Below, piece by piece: positions 56,671-64,000 of a stretch of 64,000 bases of DNA. The stretch's first letter is position 1; the number at the start of each line of letters is the position of its first letter. A program made the translations under genes and the position numbers. Below the pieces are notes generated by a model. The model had not been told where the DNA came from and did not search any database. It was given only the letters and a program-made list of their open reading frames with translations. The stretch is taken from positions 2,670,546 through 2,734,545 of the forward strand of contig NZ_CP032157.1 of NCBI RefSeq assembly GCF_003555545.1, read 5' to 3'. This stretch comes from Paraflavitalea soli. GTDB lineage: Bacteria; Bacteroidota; Bacteroidia; Chitinophagales; Chitinophagaceae.

Positions 56671-56751
56671 TTGTCCTTTCGAACGGAGCGAAGCGCAGTG
56701 AGAAATCTTTCTGCGTCGATAGCGGATTCCTCCCTGCGGTCGGAATGACAA
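56671..56751. repeat. Dispersed intergenic repeat fragment
   Basis: The stretch containing CGAACGGAGCGAAGCGCAGTG, then TTCTGCGTCGA, then CTCCCTGCGGTCGGAATGAC is of the type found scattered in intergenic regions of many Bacteroidota and other bacteria. There are short internal inverted parts. Only one copy is seen in this window, so repeat status rests on recall of the pattern. Confidence 0.5.
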
Positions 56752-56887
56752 GGTAGGGGTGAAATATACCGCTGGGTTGCCCACCTGCAATTGTCGCAAA
56801 GCGCCTGTTTATTGGCGAAAATGCCCCTGATGCAGACAACCCGCCTGTTATAACTTTACTGTCTCACTAACTTAACAACGAACAAAC

Positions 56888-57403
56888 ATGAGCAGTATCA
56901 ATAACACCATTGCCGGGCTCGAATTTGCACAGGTGGGCTGGGTAGTACCGGACATACACGCCGCTGTAAAATTCCTGTCGAATGCCCTGGGCATTGCAGG
57001 CTTCCCCCCACCCCAACACGTCCAGGCACTGGACCTGGATATGACCTATTATGGCAAGGCCGTAGCCGGCGAATGGCTCACCACACAGACCTTTAATGGC
57101 GGCACCTTCATTGAGCTTGTACAACCGCTTTCCGGCCAAAGCATGTTCCATGATTACCTAACCAAATATCCTGCAGGTGGCACACAGCATATGGCCTTCC
57201 GCTTACCGATTAGCGGTTTCGACCGGATCATCAGTGAGCTACGTGAACAAGGGTATGAGATGATCAGCGAGGTGGATCATCCCATTGCACGCATGGCTTT
57301 CTTCGACACTTACCAAACCCTGGGCGTAGTGACCGAGATTATGGGCATCACACCGGAAGGATGGGTAGCTATCAAACAAATGGAGAAGATGGGGCAAGGG
57401 TAA
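56888..57403 (+). CDS. VOC family protein
   Basis: A 171-residue protein with VOC modules: GLEFAQVGWVVPDIHAAVKFLSNALGI at the start, then GTFIELVQPLSGQSMFHDYL. The second half opens GTQHMAFRLPISGFDRIISELREQGYEMIS and ends VTEIMGI. Likely metal ligands are the Glu in FIELVQP, the His in TQHMAF and the Glu in VTEIMG. This resembles methylmalonyl-CoA epimerase/glyoxalase-like members, but the substrate is not predictable. It stands alone, convergent with the methyltransferase gene. Confidence 0.87.
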   Translation: MSSINNTIAGLEFAQVGWVVPDIHAAVKFLSNALGIAGFPPPQHVQALDLDMTYYGKAVAGEWLTTQTFNGGTFIELVQPLSGQSMFHDYLTKYPAGGTQHMAFRLPISGFDRIISELREQGYEMISEVDHPIARMAFFDTYQTLGVVTEIMGITPEGWVAIKQMEKMGQG

Positions 57404-57416
57404 ACCTTCCTATTAA

Positions 57417-58055
57417 TCATTTTTTCTCAGCCCAGATATAACCTCTCGTAGTTGGGTATTCCATGTTTTCATGCGGACGCCGCTCTATTACATCAATGAT
57501 CGCAAAACCAGTTTCATTAAGTAAGGCAACTATATCATCTGTCTTAAAGAAGAACAGGTCAATATCAACTTCTTTGTCGCGGGCTTTGTCAAAATGAACT
57601 ATTTTATCACCCACATGAAAGGAGAATAAAAAATCTCCGCCTGTTTTCAATACCCTGTTTATTTCACCAAAACATTTTCTCACCTCGTCAAGCGTAAAAT
57701 GTACGATCGCATAAAATGCCAGTACACTTCCAAGATGCCCTGAGGGATAAGCGATATTCAACAAGTCGCCGGTCTCAAAGTTAATGTCAGGAGAAAGTCT
57801 GCGGGCAACATTCACCATGGCTGGTGACAGATCAAGACCAACGATATTTTTTAAGCCATTGTCGTACAGGAACCTGGTTGTTTGTCCGGGGCCACATCCA
57901 AAGTCGGCGCATAGCCCGTTTTCTTTATTGGCAGTTGCAAATGCTGTCAACAACAGCCGGTCAATATGTTTCCTGGAGAGTTCGTCCCAGCGCTCTGTGG
58001 CATAATCTTCGGCTACGGTGTTATAACACTGTAATATTTTCTCTTGCGGACCCAT
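57417..58055 (-). CDS. Class I SAM-dependent methyltransferase
   Basis: A 212-residue methyltransferase. Motif I is CADFGCGPGQTTRFL, motif II the acidic end of IVGLDLSPAMVNVAR, and the post-motif region is FYAIVHFTLDEVRKCFGEINRVLKTGGDFLFSFH. This is the Methyltransf_11/25 type that acts on small molecules or lipids. The acceptor is unknown. It is a monocistronic gene convergent with the VOC gene. Confidence 0.92.
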   Translation of the reverse strand: MGPQEKILQCYNTVAEDYATERWDELSRKHIDRLLLTAFATANKENGLCADFGCGPGQTTRFLYDNGLKNIVGLDLSPAMVNVARRLSPDINFETGDLLNIAYPSGHLGSVLAFYAIVHFTLDEVRKCFGEINRVLKTGGDFLFSFHVGDKIVHFDKARDKEVDIDLFFFKTDDIVALLNETGFAIIDVIERRPHENMEYPTTRGYIWAEKK

Positions 58056-58199
58056 GGTATACTTGTTTTACTTGTGTGACAGCAAATTACTAACTTGAAA
58101 ATATGTTTTAATAATGAAATAAAAAAACGCTCCCCTACTCCATCAAACCATTATACGAGGCTAGCATGATAATTGAACAACCACTTTAAATTAAAATGT

Positions 58200-58598
58200 A
58201 TGAAAGCGAAAAAAATATGGGCCAACTTCAGTGTAAAAAACGCAAAGCGCACCGAGGAATTCTATACACAACTGGGGTTTAGTCCCAGTAAGCAAAACAA
58301 CTATCCACAGCTGGCTAGTTTTCTTTTTGGTGATGATGGTTTTGTGATCCATTTCTTCGAACAGGGTACACAGATAGATGAATATTTAACATCGGGTTCA
58401 GCAACTAACAGTGAAATAATTTTCACGCTGTCTGCAGAAACGGAGGCGGAAGTGAAAGAATGGGCAGCGAAAGTTAAAAGCACCGGCGGCACTATTTTGA
58501 AGGATGTGCAGCGAGATGAAAGCAATTATTATGGATTTGCCTTTGCTGATCCTGACGGTCATAAATTCAATGTGTTGTTGATGGAAAAAGGGATGTAA
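58200..58598 (+). CDS. VOC family protein (glyoxalase-like)
   Basis: A 132-residue protein. WANFSVKNAKRTEEFYTQLGFSP and FAFADPDGHKFNVLLMEKGM are the start and end signatures of single-module VOC proteins; the D-x-D-G-H-x-F-x-V ending is typical of the bleomycin-resistance/glyoxalase group. The function is not predictable further. The start at MKAKKIWANF is preferred to the longer frame by nine codons. Confidence 0.87.
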   Translation: MKAKKIWANFSVKNAKRTEEFYTQLGFSPSKQNNYPQLASFLFGDDGFVIHFFEQGTQIDEYLTSGSATNSEIIFTLSAETEAEVKEWAAKVKSTGGTILKDVQRDESNYYGFAFADPDGHKFNVLLMEKGM

Positions 58599-59138
58599 CA
58601 GGCGGGGTTTTGAGCGACATCTTCAGGGTTTCTCCTCAATGGTGACTCGATAGATTCGAACATCCTCCTCTTTGGGTCCTCTTTGCTTTCTCGGGCCCCG
58701 AGGAGGCATAGAGAAGGCATTGAGGAGGATCCGGGGAGGCAAAGAGAAGAAACCATGAAAAATGTGTAATTCATCCCAGGACATATGCCGTTCGTCCCAG
58801 GCGTTTCCTCTCTTTGTCCTACCCGCCCGGTGTTTTGGAGGAAAAAAGGCTGTTCGTCCCAGGACATATGTCACTCATCCCAATTTTTGGACAAGCCCGA
58901 CCCATTTTTGAAAAACAGGAGTGGAAGCAGTTGTAGATTTGCTCTATCAGTCTGACACTGCCAAAGGAGATTTCGCTTGGGAAAGCAGGAAGAGCGAACC
59001 TGCCAACCCTCTCCCCACAGCAGCGGCTGGTAAAGATCACTTTAACTACCCATAGATCGGCGTTATACCCCCTTAGGAAGTCGCATTCTCCCCCTTGAAT
59101 TCAGTAAGGGCTCGGTACATTTGGGAAACAACCTTTTT
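58599..59138. other. Long intergenic stretch with direct repeats, no gene seen
   Basis: About 540 bases without a convincing reading frame. The first part is rich in GAGG and CCTC runs. The middle holds the repeats listed at 58770-58882. The last part (58900-59100) shows no pattern I can name. It may be the remnant of a decayed gene or element. Confidence 0.5.
58770..58882. repeat. Repeated TTCRTCCCAGG-ACATATG units
   Basis: TTCATCCCAGGACATATGCC (from 58770) and TTCGTCCCAGGACATATGTC (from 58853) differ at only two positions and lie 83 bases apart. Each is followed after about 20 bases by another TTCRTCCCA or CTCATCCCA. Four TC-R-TCCCA units therefore appear in 113 bases. Confidence 0.65.
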
Positions 59139-59573
59139 ATGGACATACAGGAACAAATCAAAAAGTATATAGCCAGCCAACCTGAACCCAAACGCAGTGA
59201 CATGCAAACCTTGCACCACCGTATACTGGAGGTAAGGCCAGGATGTAAATTATGGTTCCTGGATGGCAAAGACAGCAACAATAAAACGGTGTCTAATCCC
59301 AACATCGGATATGGACATCATACCATGAAATATGCTGATGGAAAGACCAGGGAGTTTTATCAGATTGGTCTCAGTGCAAACACCACCGGCATCTCGGTCT
59401 ACATCCTTGGCATCAGTGATAAGGCTTACTTAGCCAACACCTATGGGAAAAAAATAGGCAAAGCCACTGTAACCGGGTATTGCATTAAGTTCAAAGCGCT
59501 GAAAGATATTAATATGGATGTACTTGAAGCGGCTATACGATTCGGGTTTGAGGTGCAGCAGGAACAACAATAA
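59139..59573 (+). CDS. DUF1801 family protein
   Basis: A 144-residue protein of the YdhG-like DUF1801 family. IQEQIKKYIASQPEPKRSDMQTLHHRILEVRPGCKLWFLDG is the usual opening, followed by GYGHHTMKYADGKTREFYQIGLSANTTGISVYI, with a conserved C-terminal KKIGKATVTGYCIKFK. Function is unknown; the family resembles small phosphoprotein- or iron-related proteins in fold. The start MDIQEQ is chosen over a possible start six codons earlier. Confidence 0.85.
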   Translation: MDIQEQIKKYIASQPEPKRSDMQTLHHRILEVRPGCKLWFLDGKDSNNKTVSNPNIGYGHHTMKYADGKTREFYQIGLSANTTGISVYILGISDKAYLANTYGKKIGKATVTGYCIKFKALKDINMDVLEAAIRFGFEVQQEQQ

Positions 59574-59635
59574 GCCGGGCCCCCTATTGATCTCTCCTAT
59601 CGCTCAGGCTTTGGATTCCTTACTATATCAGTAAA

Positions 59636-59866
59636 ATGATGATATTTGAGGCAACATTCAAAACATTATCATTGACCTACGATATACTAGATCCCCCAAT
59701 GGCGCCCTGGCTTACTTTGCAGCCCACCAATATAGCTGATCAGATACATTTTGCTAAAGAAAACGGAGTAACAAACTTCTCCTGCACCTTTCACCAAACA
59801 GATGGCATAGAAGAGTTTCCTTCTTTTGATGAGATAGCAGTAAAAGAGGTCATACTTCACTGCTAA
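59636..59866 (+). CDS. Short hypothetical protein
   Basis: A 76-codon frame beginning ATG ATG with no recognisable domain. Composition is protein-like (WLTLQPTNIADQIHF, then DGIEEFPSFDEIAVKEVIL), and no competing gene occupies either strand. It lies 62 bases after the DUF1801 gene. It may be a real small protein or a chance frame. Confidence 0.35.
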   Translation: MMIFEATFKTLSLTYDILDPPMAPWLTLQPTNIADQIHFAKENGVTNFSCTFHQTDGIEEFPSFDEIAVKEVILHC

Positions 59867-59979
59867 AAAGCTGATAATTAAGTGAATATTATTTTTTTTG
59901 TCATGCCTGCTTACTAAGTCCGCGTCTCTATAGATTTAAAATGTCCGCTCAAAGTGTAGTATATTTTAAGCAACCTTGC

Positions 59980-60005
59980 TATATTTGTTGATAATAACCA
60001 ACAAA
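59980..60005 (+). promoter_or_regulatory. hipBA promoter with overlapping inverted repeat
   Basis: TATATTTG (59980-59987) is an exact TAnnTTTG -7 element. TTTGTTG-N8-CAACAAA (59984-60005) overlaps it and the expected start site. This is the arrangement expected of an autorepressed toxin/antitoxin operon, with HipB as binder. Confidence 0.65.
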
Positions 60006-60006
60006 A

Positions 60007-60300
60007 GTGCAATCAAAAAAGCAAAACCTCCTTCCAAAGTTTCAAAAGATGATGGAACAGGTAGGCGAGAATATTAAACTGGCCAGAAAACGACGTAGTC
60101 TTACAGCCACCCAGGTTGCGGAGCGGGCTGGTATAGATCGTTCCACCTTATATCAAATTGAAAAAGGAAACCCAGGAGTTGCCATGGGTTCCTATTTTAA
60201 TGTTTTGAGGGTATTGGGGCTTCAGAACGACATGCTGAAGTTGGCAGCCGACGATGAGTTTGGGAGAAGATTGCAGGATCTAAAACTCATGGGGAAATAA
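60007..60300 (+). CDS. hipB: HipB-like antitoxin/regulator (XRE helix-turn-helix)
   Basis: A 97-residue protein if started at GTG 60007, or 83 if started at ATG 60049. The helix-turn-helix is VGENIKLARKRRSLTATQVAERAGIDRSTLYQIEKGNPGVAMGSYFNVLRVLGL, a clear XRE type. It binds the operator at its own promoter and, with HipA, represses the operon and holds the kinase inactive. The GTG would be only about 14 bases into the expected transcript, so the ATG is a serious alternative. The gap to hipA is 3 bases. Confidence 0.9.
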   Translation: MQSKKQNLLPKFQKMMEQVGENIKLARKRRSLTATQVAERAGIDRSTLYQIEKGNPGVAMGSYFNVLRVLGLQNDMLKLAADDEFGRRLQDLKLMGK

Positions 60301-60303
60301 GGC

Positions 60304-61551
60304 ATGGCCGGAAAGACCGATATATGGGTATATGCTGATTGGAAAGGCATGTCCTCACCCAGGTGTGTAGGGATACTATCTGCTCAACAAGCCAAAGGAA
60401 GAAAGGCGTTTAGTTTTACCTATGACAAAAAGTGGATCAGTTCTCAGGAACAACTATTGCTTGATCCGGATATTGCCTGGTATGGTGGTCAACAATATCC
60501 TAACGGGAAAGAGAACTTTGGGGTCTTTCTTGATTCTATGCCAGACACCTGGGGAAGAACCTTAATGAAACGCCGGGCAGCACTCAATGCAAATGAGCAA
60601 GGCAAAACAGCCCCTGTATTATATGATATCGACTTCCTGTTAGGTGTTCATGATTTAAGCCGGATGGGGGCTTTAAGATTTAAAAGAGAACCGGAAGGCG
60701 ATTTTCTGGCTAATGATACCGTTTCACCCGCACCACCATGGACGAGTATCCGGGAATTGCAGCATGGCGCTGAAATGATTGAAGCTAATGAAGATACCGC
60801 TGAGACCAGAAAATGGCTTACCATGTTAATGGCTCCGGGTTCTTCATTGGGAGGTGCGAGGCCGAAGGCTAATGTGCTGGATGAGGACGGGCATCCCTGG
60901 ATTGCAAAATTTCCATCAAAGAATGATACGATAAATAAGGGAGCATGGGAATACCTGGCTTATCGCCTCGCCGTAAATGCGGGTATAAATATGGCTACTT
61001 CGAAGCTCGAACGTGTTGCAGGATCCTATCATACTTTTTTTACCAAACGTTTTGACAGAGATAAACAAGAGCGGATTCACTTTGCTTCCGCTATGACAAT
61101 GACCGGCAAAAATGAAGACCTTATCCGGGATGAAACGCCATCCTATCTGGATATTGTTGAGTTTATTCAGTTCTCGGGAACGCATGTGGAGGAAGATTTG
61201 CATCAGTTATGGAGAAGAATGGTTTTCAATATTCTTATCTCCAATACTGATGACCATTTAAGGAATCATGGATTTATCCTAACTAACGAGGGCTGGCGGT
61301 TATCGCCGGCTTTTGATATCAATCCTTCAATAGATAAGGAGGGGTTGGCATTGAATATTGATATGGACAGTAACGCGCTGGATCTCGATCTGGCGAAAAG
61401 TGTAGGTATTTATTTCAGGTTGAATAATAAAGAAATGGGCACGATACTTTCCGAAGTATATTCTTCTATTTCAGGATGGCAAGAATTGGCAAAAGAGATC
61501 GGGCTATCACGAGGTGAGCAAATACTGATGAAAGGAGCGTTCAGGCTGTAG
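60304..61551 (+). CDS. hipA: HipA-like serine/threonine kinase toxin
   Basis: A 415-residue protein of the HipA family. The N-terminal subdomain (1-130) has GVFLDSMPDTWGRTLMKRR. The Gly-rich/autophosphorylation loop is APGSSLGGARPKAN (Ser180/181), the nucleotide-binding Lys is in WIAKFPS (Lys202), the catalytic loop is SNTDDHLRNHG (Asp316, Asn321) and the metal Asp is in LSPAFDINP (Asp338). In E. coli HipA phosphorylates GltX and arrests translation; targets of HipA homologues differ, so the target here is open. All key residues are present, so it is probably active. A terminator-like hairpin follows. Confidence 0.93.
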   Translation: MAGKTDIWVYADWKGMSSPRCVGILSAQQAKGRKAFSFTYDKKWISSQEQLLLDPDIAWYGGQQYPNGKENFGVFLDSMPDTWGRTLMKRRAALNANEQGKTAPVLYDIDFLLGVHDLSRMGALRFKREPEGDFLANDTVSPAPPWTSIRELQHGAEMIEANEDTAETRKWLTMLMAPGSSLGGARPKANVLDEDGHPWIAKFPSKNDTINKGAWEYLAYRLAVNAGINMATSKLERVAGSYHTFFTKRFDRDKQERIHFASAMTMTGKNEDLIRDETPSYLDIVEFIQFSGTHVEEDLHQLWRRMVFNILISNTDDHLRNHGFILTNEGWRLSPAFDINPSIDKEGLALNIDMDSNALDLDLAKSVGIYFRLNNKEMGTILSEVYSSISGWQELAKEIGLSRGEQILMKGAFRL

Positions 61552-61577
61552 GCCTTAGTGTAATTGAGCATAAAAAA

Positions 61578-61601
61578 AGAGGTCATCTTTCGATAACCTC
61601 T
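61578..61601 (+). terminator. Hairpin after hipA
   Basis: AGAGGT and ACCTCT, with inner AT/AT pairs around the loop CTTTCG and one C-A mismatch, 26 bases after hipA. A run of seven A's precedes it. Confidence 0.55.
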
Positions 61602-61879
61602 CTGTGAACCCGTTAGGATCAATATCGAACCTTTTTTACGAGGAACTGAAAACATTCCTTTTACTCAAGAACCTCATAATCAAAGAATTAAAATAATTCT
61701 CTTGACCCTTTTGCCTTGACAATATTGGAATTTCCACTTACCTGTCTTAAGTCAGGATGTCTTTTACATACTCATCAGTCATTGGATGTTCATTTATTTT
61801 TGATATGATGCATCCAAGTTCATTTCAATGTTCATTGACCGAACTTGTAAATATCTATTTAGTGACTGCTTCGCTGGTT
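61602..61879. other. AT-rich intergenic stretch, no gene seen
   Basis: About 280 bases without a gene, visibly richer in A and T than the DNA before 59 kb. CTTCGCTGG occurs twice near its right end (61868 and about 61890), the second copy inside the end of the next gene. No att site or integrase was seen. Confidence 0.5.
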
Positions 61880-62812
61880 CTAATTATCCTTCGCTGGACA
61901 CCAAAGCCCTCCTTTTTCAGTTACAGGTTTCAATAGATGAAATTCCACTTTTTCAACTGGATCAATGCGGTTAATACGAACCTCAACTGTGCCCCCTGAA
62001 TTTTTTGATAGTCCGACATAGAAAGTGTCTATCATTTTTTGTAGCCGACTTATTTGAGAATATATTACCAATGTATCGTGGATCATGTCTACCCACTGAT
62101 CGAAGGTTATAACTCGTATTTGTGAATTAAGGTCATCCTCTATGTAGTTATGTAAATGAATATATCTTCCATAAATAGAATACTGTGAGTGCGCGATTGA
62201 GTTGCGTACTTGAGTTCTATAGGCATTTTTAATGGCATTGTATATTAAAGGATATTCAGGTTTGAGGCGATCCCGCACATGCAGTCTGACGATCTCTTCC
62301 CGTTTTTTACCCTTGTTCTTCAAATTCACAGATTGTTTGATACGAAAATGCCAATCATATGGTTCTGAATTTGCGATCCGAGTTAGTTGGTATAGCTTCT
62401 TTAAGTAACTATCCATTTCCCATATTTTCTGATAGATCAACATTTCGTATTGTATGGAAACAGCTTCATCGTCATGAAGCCGATCAGCTTCTGCAGCACG
62501 TTCGGACGTCCACTGAATCAGGTCGAGATAATCTTTGTATGGTTGATCAAATGCAGCATCACGAAGATAATTACCAATGAAGTTATGATGCAAAATCTCT
62601 GAATGTCCTTCATCACCGGGGCCAATTAGGTATGGGCTTTGCTGTCCTCCTAAGTTATCCCAAGTGTGAACTTCCGGATGATGAAATCCATTTACGATCA
62701 CTAACAGCAGATCGCCATTGTGTGTTTGTCTTAGTAAAGAGTTTTGTAATAGAAGATCAAACTCTTGATATAGTTGTTGGGTTTTGGCGTCGAGTATATC
62801 TTTGAAAATCAT
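61880..62812 (-). CDS. Unknown protein with a HEPN-like Rx4H motif
   Basis: A 310-residue soluble protein. I do not recognise the family. An alpha-helical region near residues 195-225 contains YRTQVRNSIAHSQYS. The R-N-x-x-x-H there is the Rx4H motif of HEPN-domain ribonucleases and toxins, with the usual polar residue after Arg. Other parts (QYEMLIYQKIWEMDSYLKKLY, VDMIHDTLVIYSQISRLQKMID) are helical too. It is encoded 69 bases downstream of an abortive-infection gene on the same strand, which supports a defence role. RNase activity is inference. Confidence 0.6.
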   Translation of the reverse strand: MIFKDILDAKTQQLYQEFDLLLQNSLLRQTHNGDLLLVIVNGFHHPEVHTWDNLGGQQSPYLIGPGDEGHSEILHHNFIGNYLRDAAFDQPYKDYLDLIQWTSERAAEADRLHDDEAVSIQYEMLIYQKIWEMDSYLKKLYQLTRIANSEPYDWHFRIKQSVNLKNKGKKREEIVRLHVRDRLKPEYPLIYNAIKNAYRTQVRNSIAHSQYSIYGRYIHLHNYIEDDLNSQIRVITFDQWVDMIHDTLVIYSQISRLQKMIDTFYVGLSKNSGGTVEVRINRIDPVEKVEFHLLKPVTEKGGLWCPAKDN

Positions 62813-62881
62813 TCCTTCAAATATTTGTTTTATTCGATCTTGTAAAGCTGAGAATAGGATCGGTCATTCACCAAAGCCAGT

Positions 62882-63784
62882 TTACTTTCTGTGTGTTTCT
62901 AACAAGTAAACAGCAAGTGTAGTTGCTGCACCAACTGCTAACCGTGCATGCCGCGGCTGTAGCCCCTTGAATGTTCCATCTTTTCCGTGGCCACTACCAT
63001 ACTCATTCCTAATCTCCCCAATTCCTTGCACGACAGATCCGAGACTGCCAAGAATTTGCTTAATCGATGCCGATGCCTTTGCTTCGTTCGGTATATCATC
63101 CGGGGCTAATTTCAGTAGCTTGGCAGTTTCTTTCATCAATTTTTGCAGGTCCCATCCTTTATCATAATTCTCATTGCGTTCATTGAAGATGGACTTGCAG
63201 CAGGTTTCTATCAACTCCTTCGCTAAACCTATTGCTATATGCGGGGAGTTCTCAATCGATGATTCCATTAGATTTATCTGCTGGAAGACGTATTCTTCAG
63301 ATAGCATCTTCTTTAATTCAGCGGTTTGCCTGATAATACTTGCACCACCAATAATCATCTTCCTCCCAACGAACAGCGGCCTATTAGAAATTCTTGACTT
63401 CTCAATTATTTCAAAACCATCGCTCTTCAAGTTTTGATTAAACATTTGAAGCAACCTATTCACTTCTGACGCATCACCTCTAACGACCGGATGAATCATC
63501 TCACAAAGAAAATTTAGAAGAACAGCATCATCACAGTTTAATAGATTCAACCTGGAATCAGTGAATACCCAGTCATCTGGCCAGTCATAAGGATTATTAA
63601 TCCTATGCTGCCAAATGTCACCCGCCATATTACTGTAGTGATCATCATTTGACTGCATTTTGTTGAGATCGTACATTCTCGACAAAAATTCAGTTTCTTC
63701 AAGCCGACCATTCCATAAAATTCTTTCAATCCGAATAAAATCGAAGATGTTTCGTCGTGTAACGACTGTAATCTTGTTAGCCAT
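62882..63784 (-). CDS. Abortive infection protein, AbiJ-like N-terminus with HEPN-type Abi C-terminal domain
   Basis: A 300-residue protein. The N-terminal part TRRNIFDFIRIERILWNGRLEETEFLSRMYDLNKMQSNDDHY followed by WQHRINNPYDWPDDWVFTD matches the AbiJ_NTD3-type domain as I know it. The C-terminal 100 residues carry LIETCCKSIF and IRNEYGSGHGKDGTFKGLQPRHARLAVGAATTLAVYLLE, the Abi C-terminal domain with an Rx6H HEPN motif. Such proteins stop phage spread by killing or arresting the infected cell. Its start overlaps the stop of the upstream partial gene by 8 bases, so it is part of an operon. Confidence 0.82.
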   Translation of the reverse strand: MANKITVVTRRNIFDFIRIERILWNGRLEETEFLSRMYDLNKMQSNDDHYSNMAGDIWQHRINNPYDWPDDWVFTDSRLNLLNCDDAVLLNFLCEMIHPVVRGDASEVNRLLQMFNQNLKSDGFEIIEKSRISNRPLFVGRKMIIGGASIIRQTAELKKMLSEEYVFQQINLMESSIENSPHIAIGLAKELIETCCKSIFNERNENYDKGWDLQKLMKETAKLLKLAPDDIPNEAKASASIKQILGSLGSVVQGIGEIRNEYGSGHGKDGTFKGLQPRHARLAVGAATTLAVYLLETHRK

Positions 63785-64000
63785 TTGCTATTTGATTATG
63801 GTTCCCCGTAAATGCCTTAAAATGTGCTTTATCTCCTTTGATCAATCCTTTTTGTGATAGGTACTCGATCGTTTCGTTTGATAAATCAAAGTACCTTTTT
63901 AGGTAAATGGAAGCGTCGTCATGATGTACTTCAATCCACTCTTTCATTTTACTGGCGATATTTGCATGAACAGACCATAGAATCTTTGAATAGTATAAAA
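63777..64000 (-). CDS. Partial gene upstream of the abortive infection gene (C-terminal 74 codons)
   Basis: A reading frame that enters from the right edge of the window and stops at 63777. The visible part includes ILWSVHANIASKMKEWIEVH, IYLKRYFDLSNETIEYLSQKG and KAHFKAFTGNHNQIANG. It is open over the whole visible length and overlaps the next gene's start (ATGGCTAA), typical of a real operon gene. I do not recognise it. Its N-terminus lies outside the window. Confidence 0.65.
   Translation of the reverse strand, partial: LYYSKILWSVHANIASKMKEWIEVHHDDASIYLKRYFDLSNETIEYLSQKGLIKGDKAHFKAFTGNHNQIANG

Noticed and set aside
56611-56839. Short minus-strand frames downstream of the Lrp gene
   Set aside because: They are translations of the dispersed repeat and have no protein features.
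58559-59040. Overlapping minus-strand frames in the repeat-rich gap
   Set aside because: They arise from the TCCCAGG repeats read in two frames, with no start signal or domain.

Overview
The window reads as chromosomal DNA from a Bacteroidota bacterium, most likely of the family Chitinophagaceae. This placement is inferred from SusC/SusD and other TonB-dependent receptors, DUF4374, DUF5686 and DUF4833 proteins, TPR-type histidine kinases, weak ribosome binding sites, and promoters of the TAnnTTTG type. I saw no rRNA, tRNA, CRISPR array or intact insertion sequence.

Layout. 0-4.6 kb holds small accessory genes: GNAT, SRPBCC, a permuted papain-like protein, VOC, GrpB, a PH-like membrane protein and an AraC regulator. 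4.8-16.4 kb is one tightly packed 12-gene operon. It appears to encode a whole route to inositol sphingolipids: serine palmitoyltransferase, a GNAT-type ceramide synthase, an NAD-dependent ceramide reductase, myo-inositol-phosphate synthase, a PgpA-type phosphatase, GtrA, a large outer-membrane DUF5686 protein, a CDP-alcohol phosphatidyltransferase, DUF4833, a fatty acid/ceramide hydroxylase, an AUR1-like PAP2 enzyme and a HAD phosphatase. 16.4-22.5 kb is a convergent operon of a leucine-rich-like lipoprotein, a histidine kinase and a LuxR-type regulator.

22.6-34.9 kb is the most unusual part. A CxxC flavoprotein diverges from a DUF2946-like His/Cys protein. Next come a 36-residue peptide ending in HCCGGSHCC, a perfect hairpin, a GRDP-like protein, a protein with a PqqD/RRE-like C-terminus, a TonB receptor, a DUF4374 lipoprotein, two ABC-2 permeases, an ABC ATPase and a second outer-membrane barrel. 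I read this as a possible undescribed peptide or metallophore production, export and uptake system; the function is inference.

35-37 kb carries an SRPBCC/ArsR pair with two matching operator-like dyads and an F420-type reductase. 37-42 kb is a SusC/SusD pair with no glycan enzymes beside it. 43-45.5 kb is katG. 45.5-52 kb is a sigma54 response regulator and histidine kinase divergent from a TonB receptor. 52-56.6 kb holds queD, a metF-like gene, metE and a divergent Lrp/AsnC regulator. 56.6-60 kb has two VOC proteins, a methyltransferase, DUF1801 and two repeat regions. The visibly more AT-rich end (60-64 kb) carries hipBA and an operon of two HEPN-motif proteins, one an AbiJ-like abortive infection protein, and looks like a small toxin/defence island.
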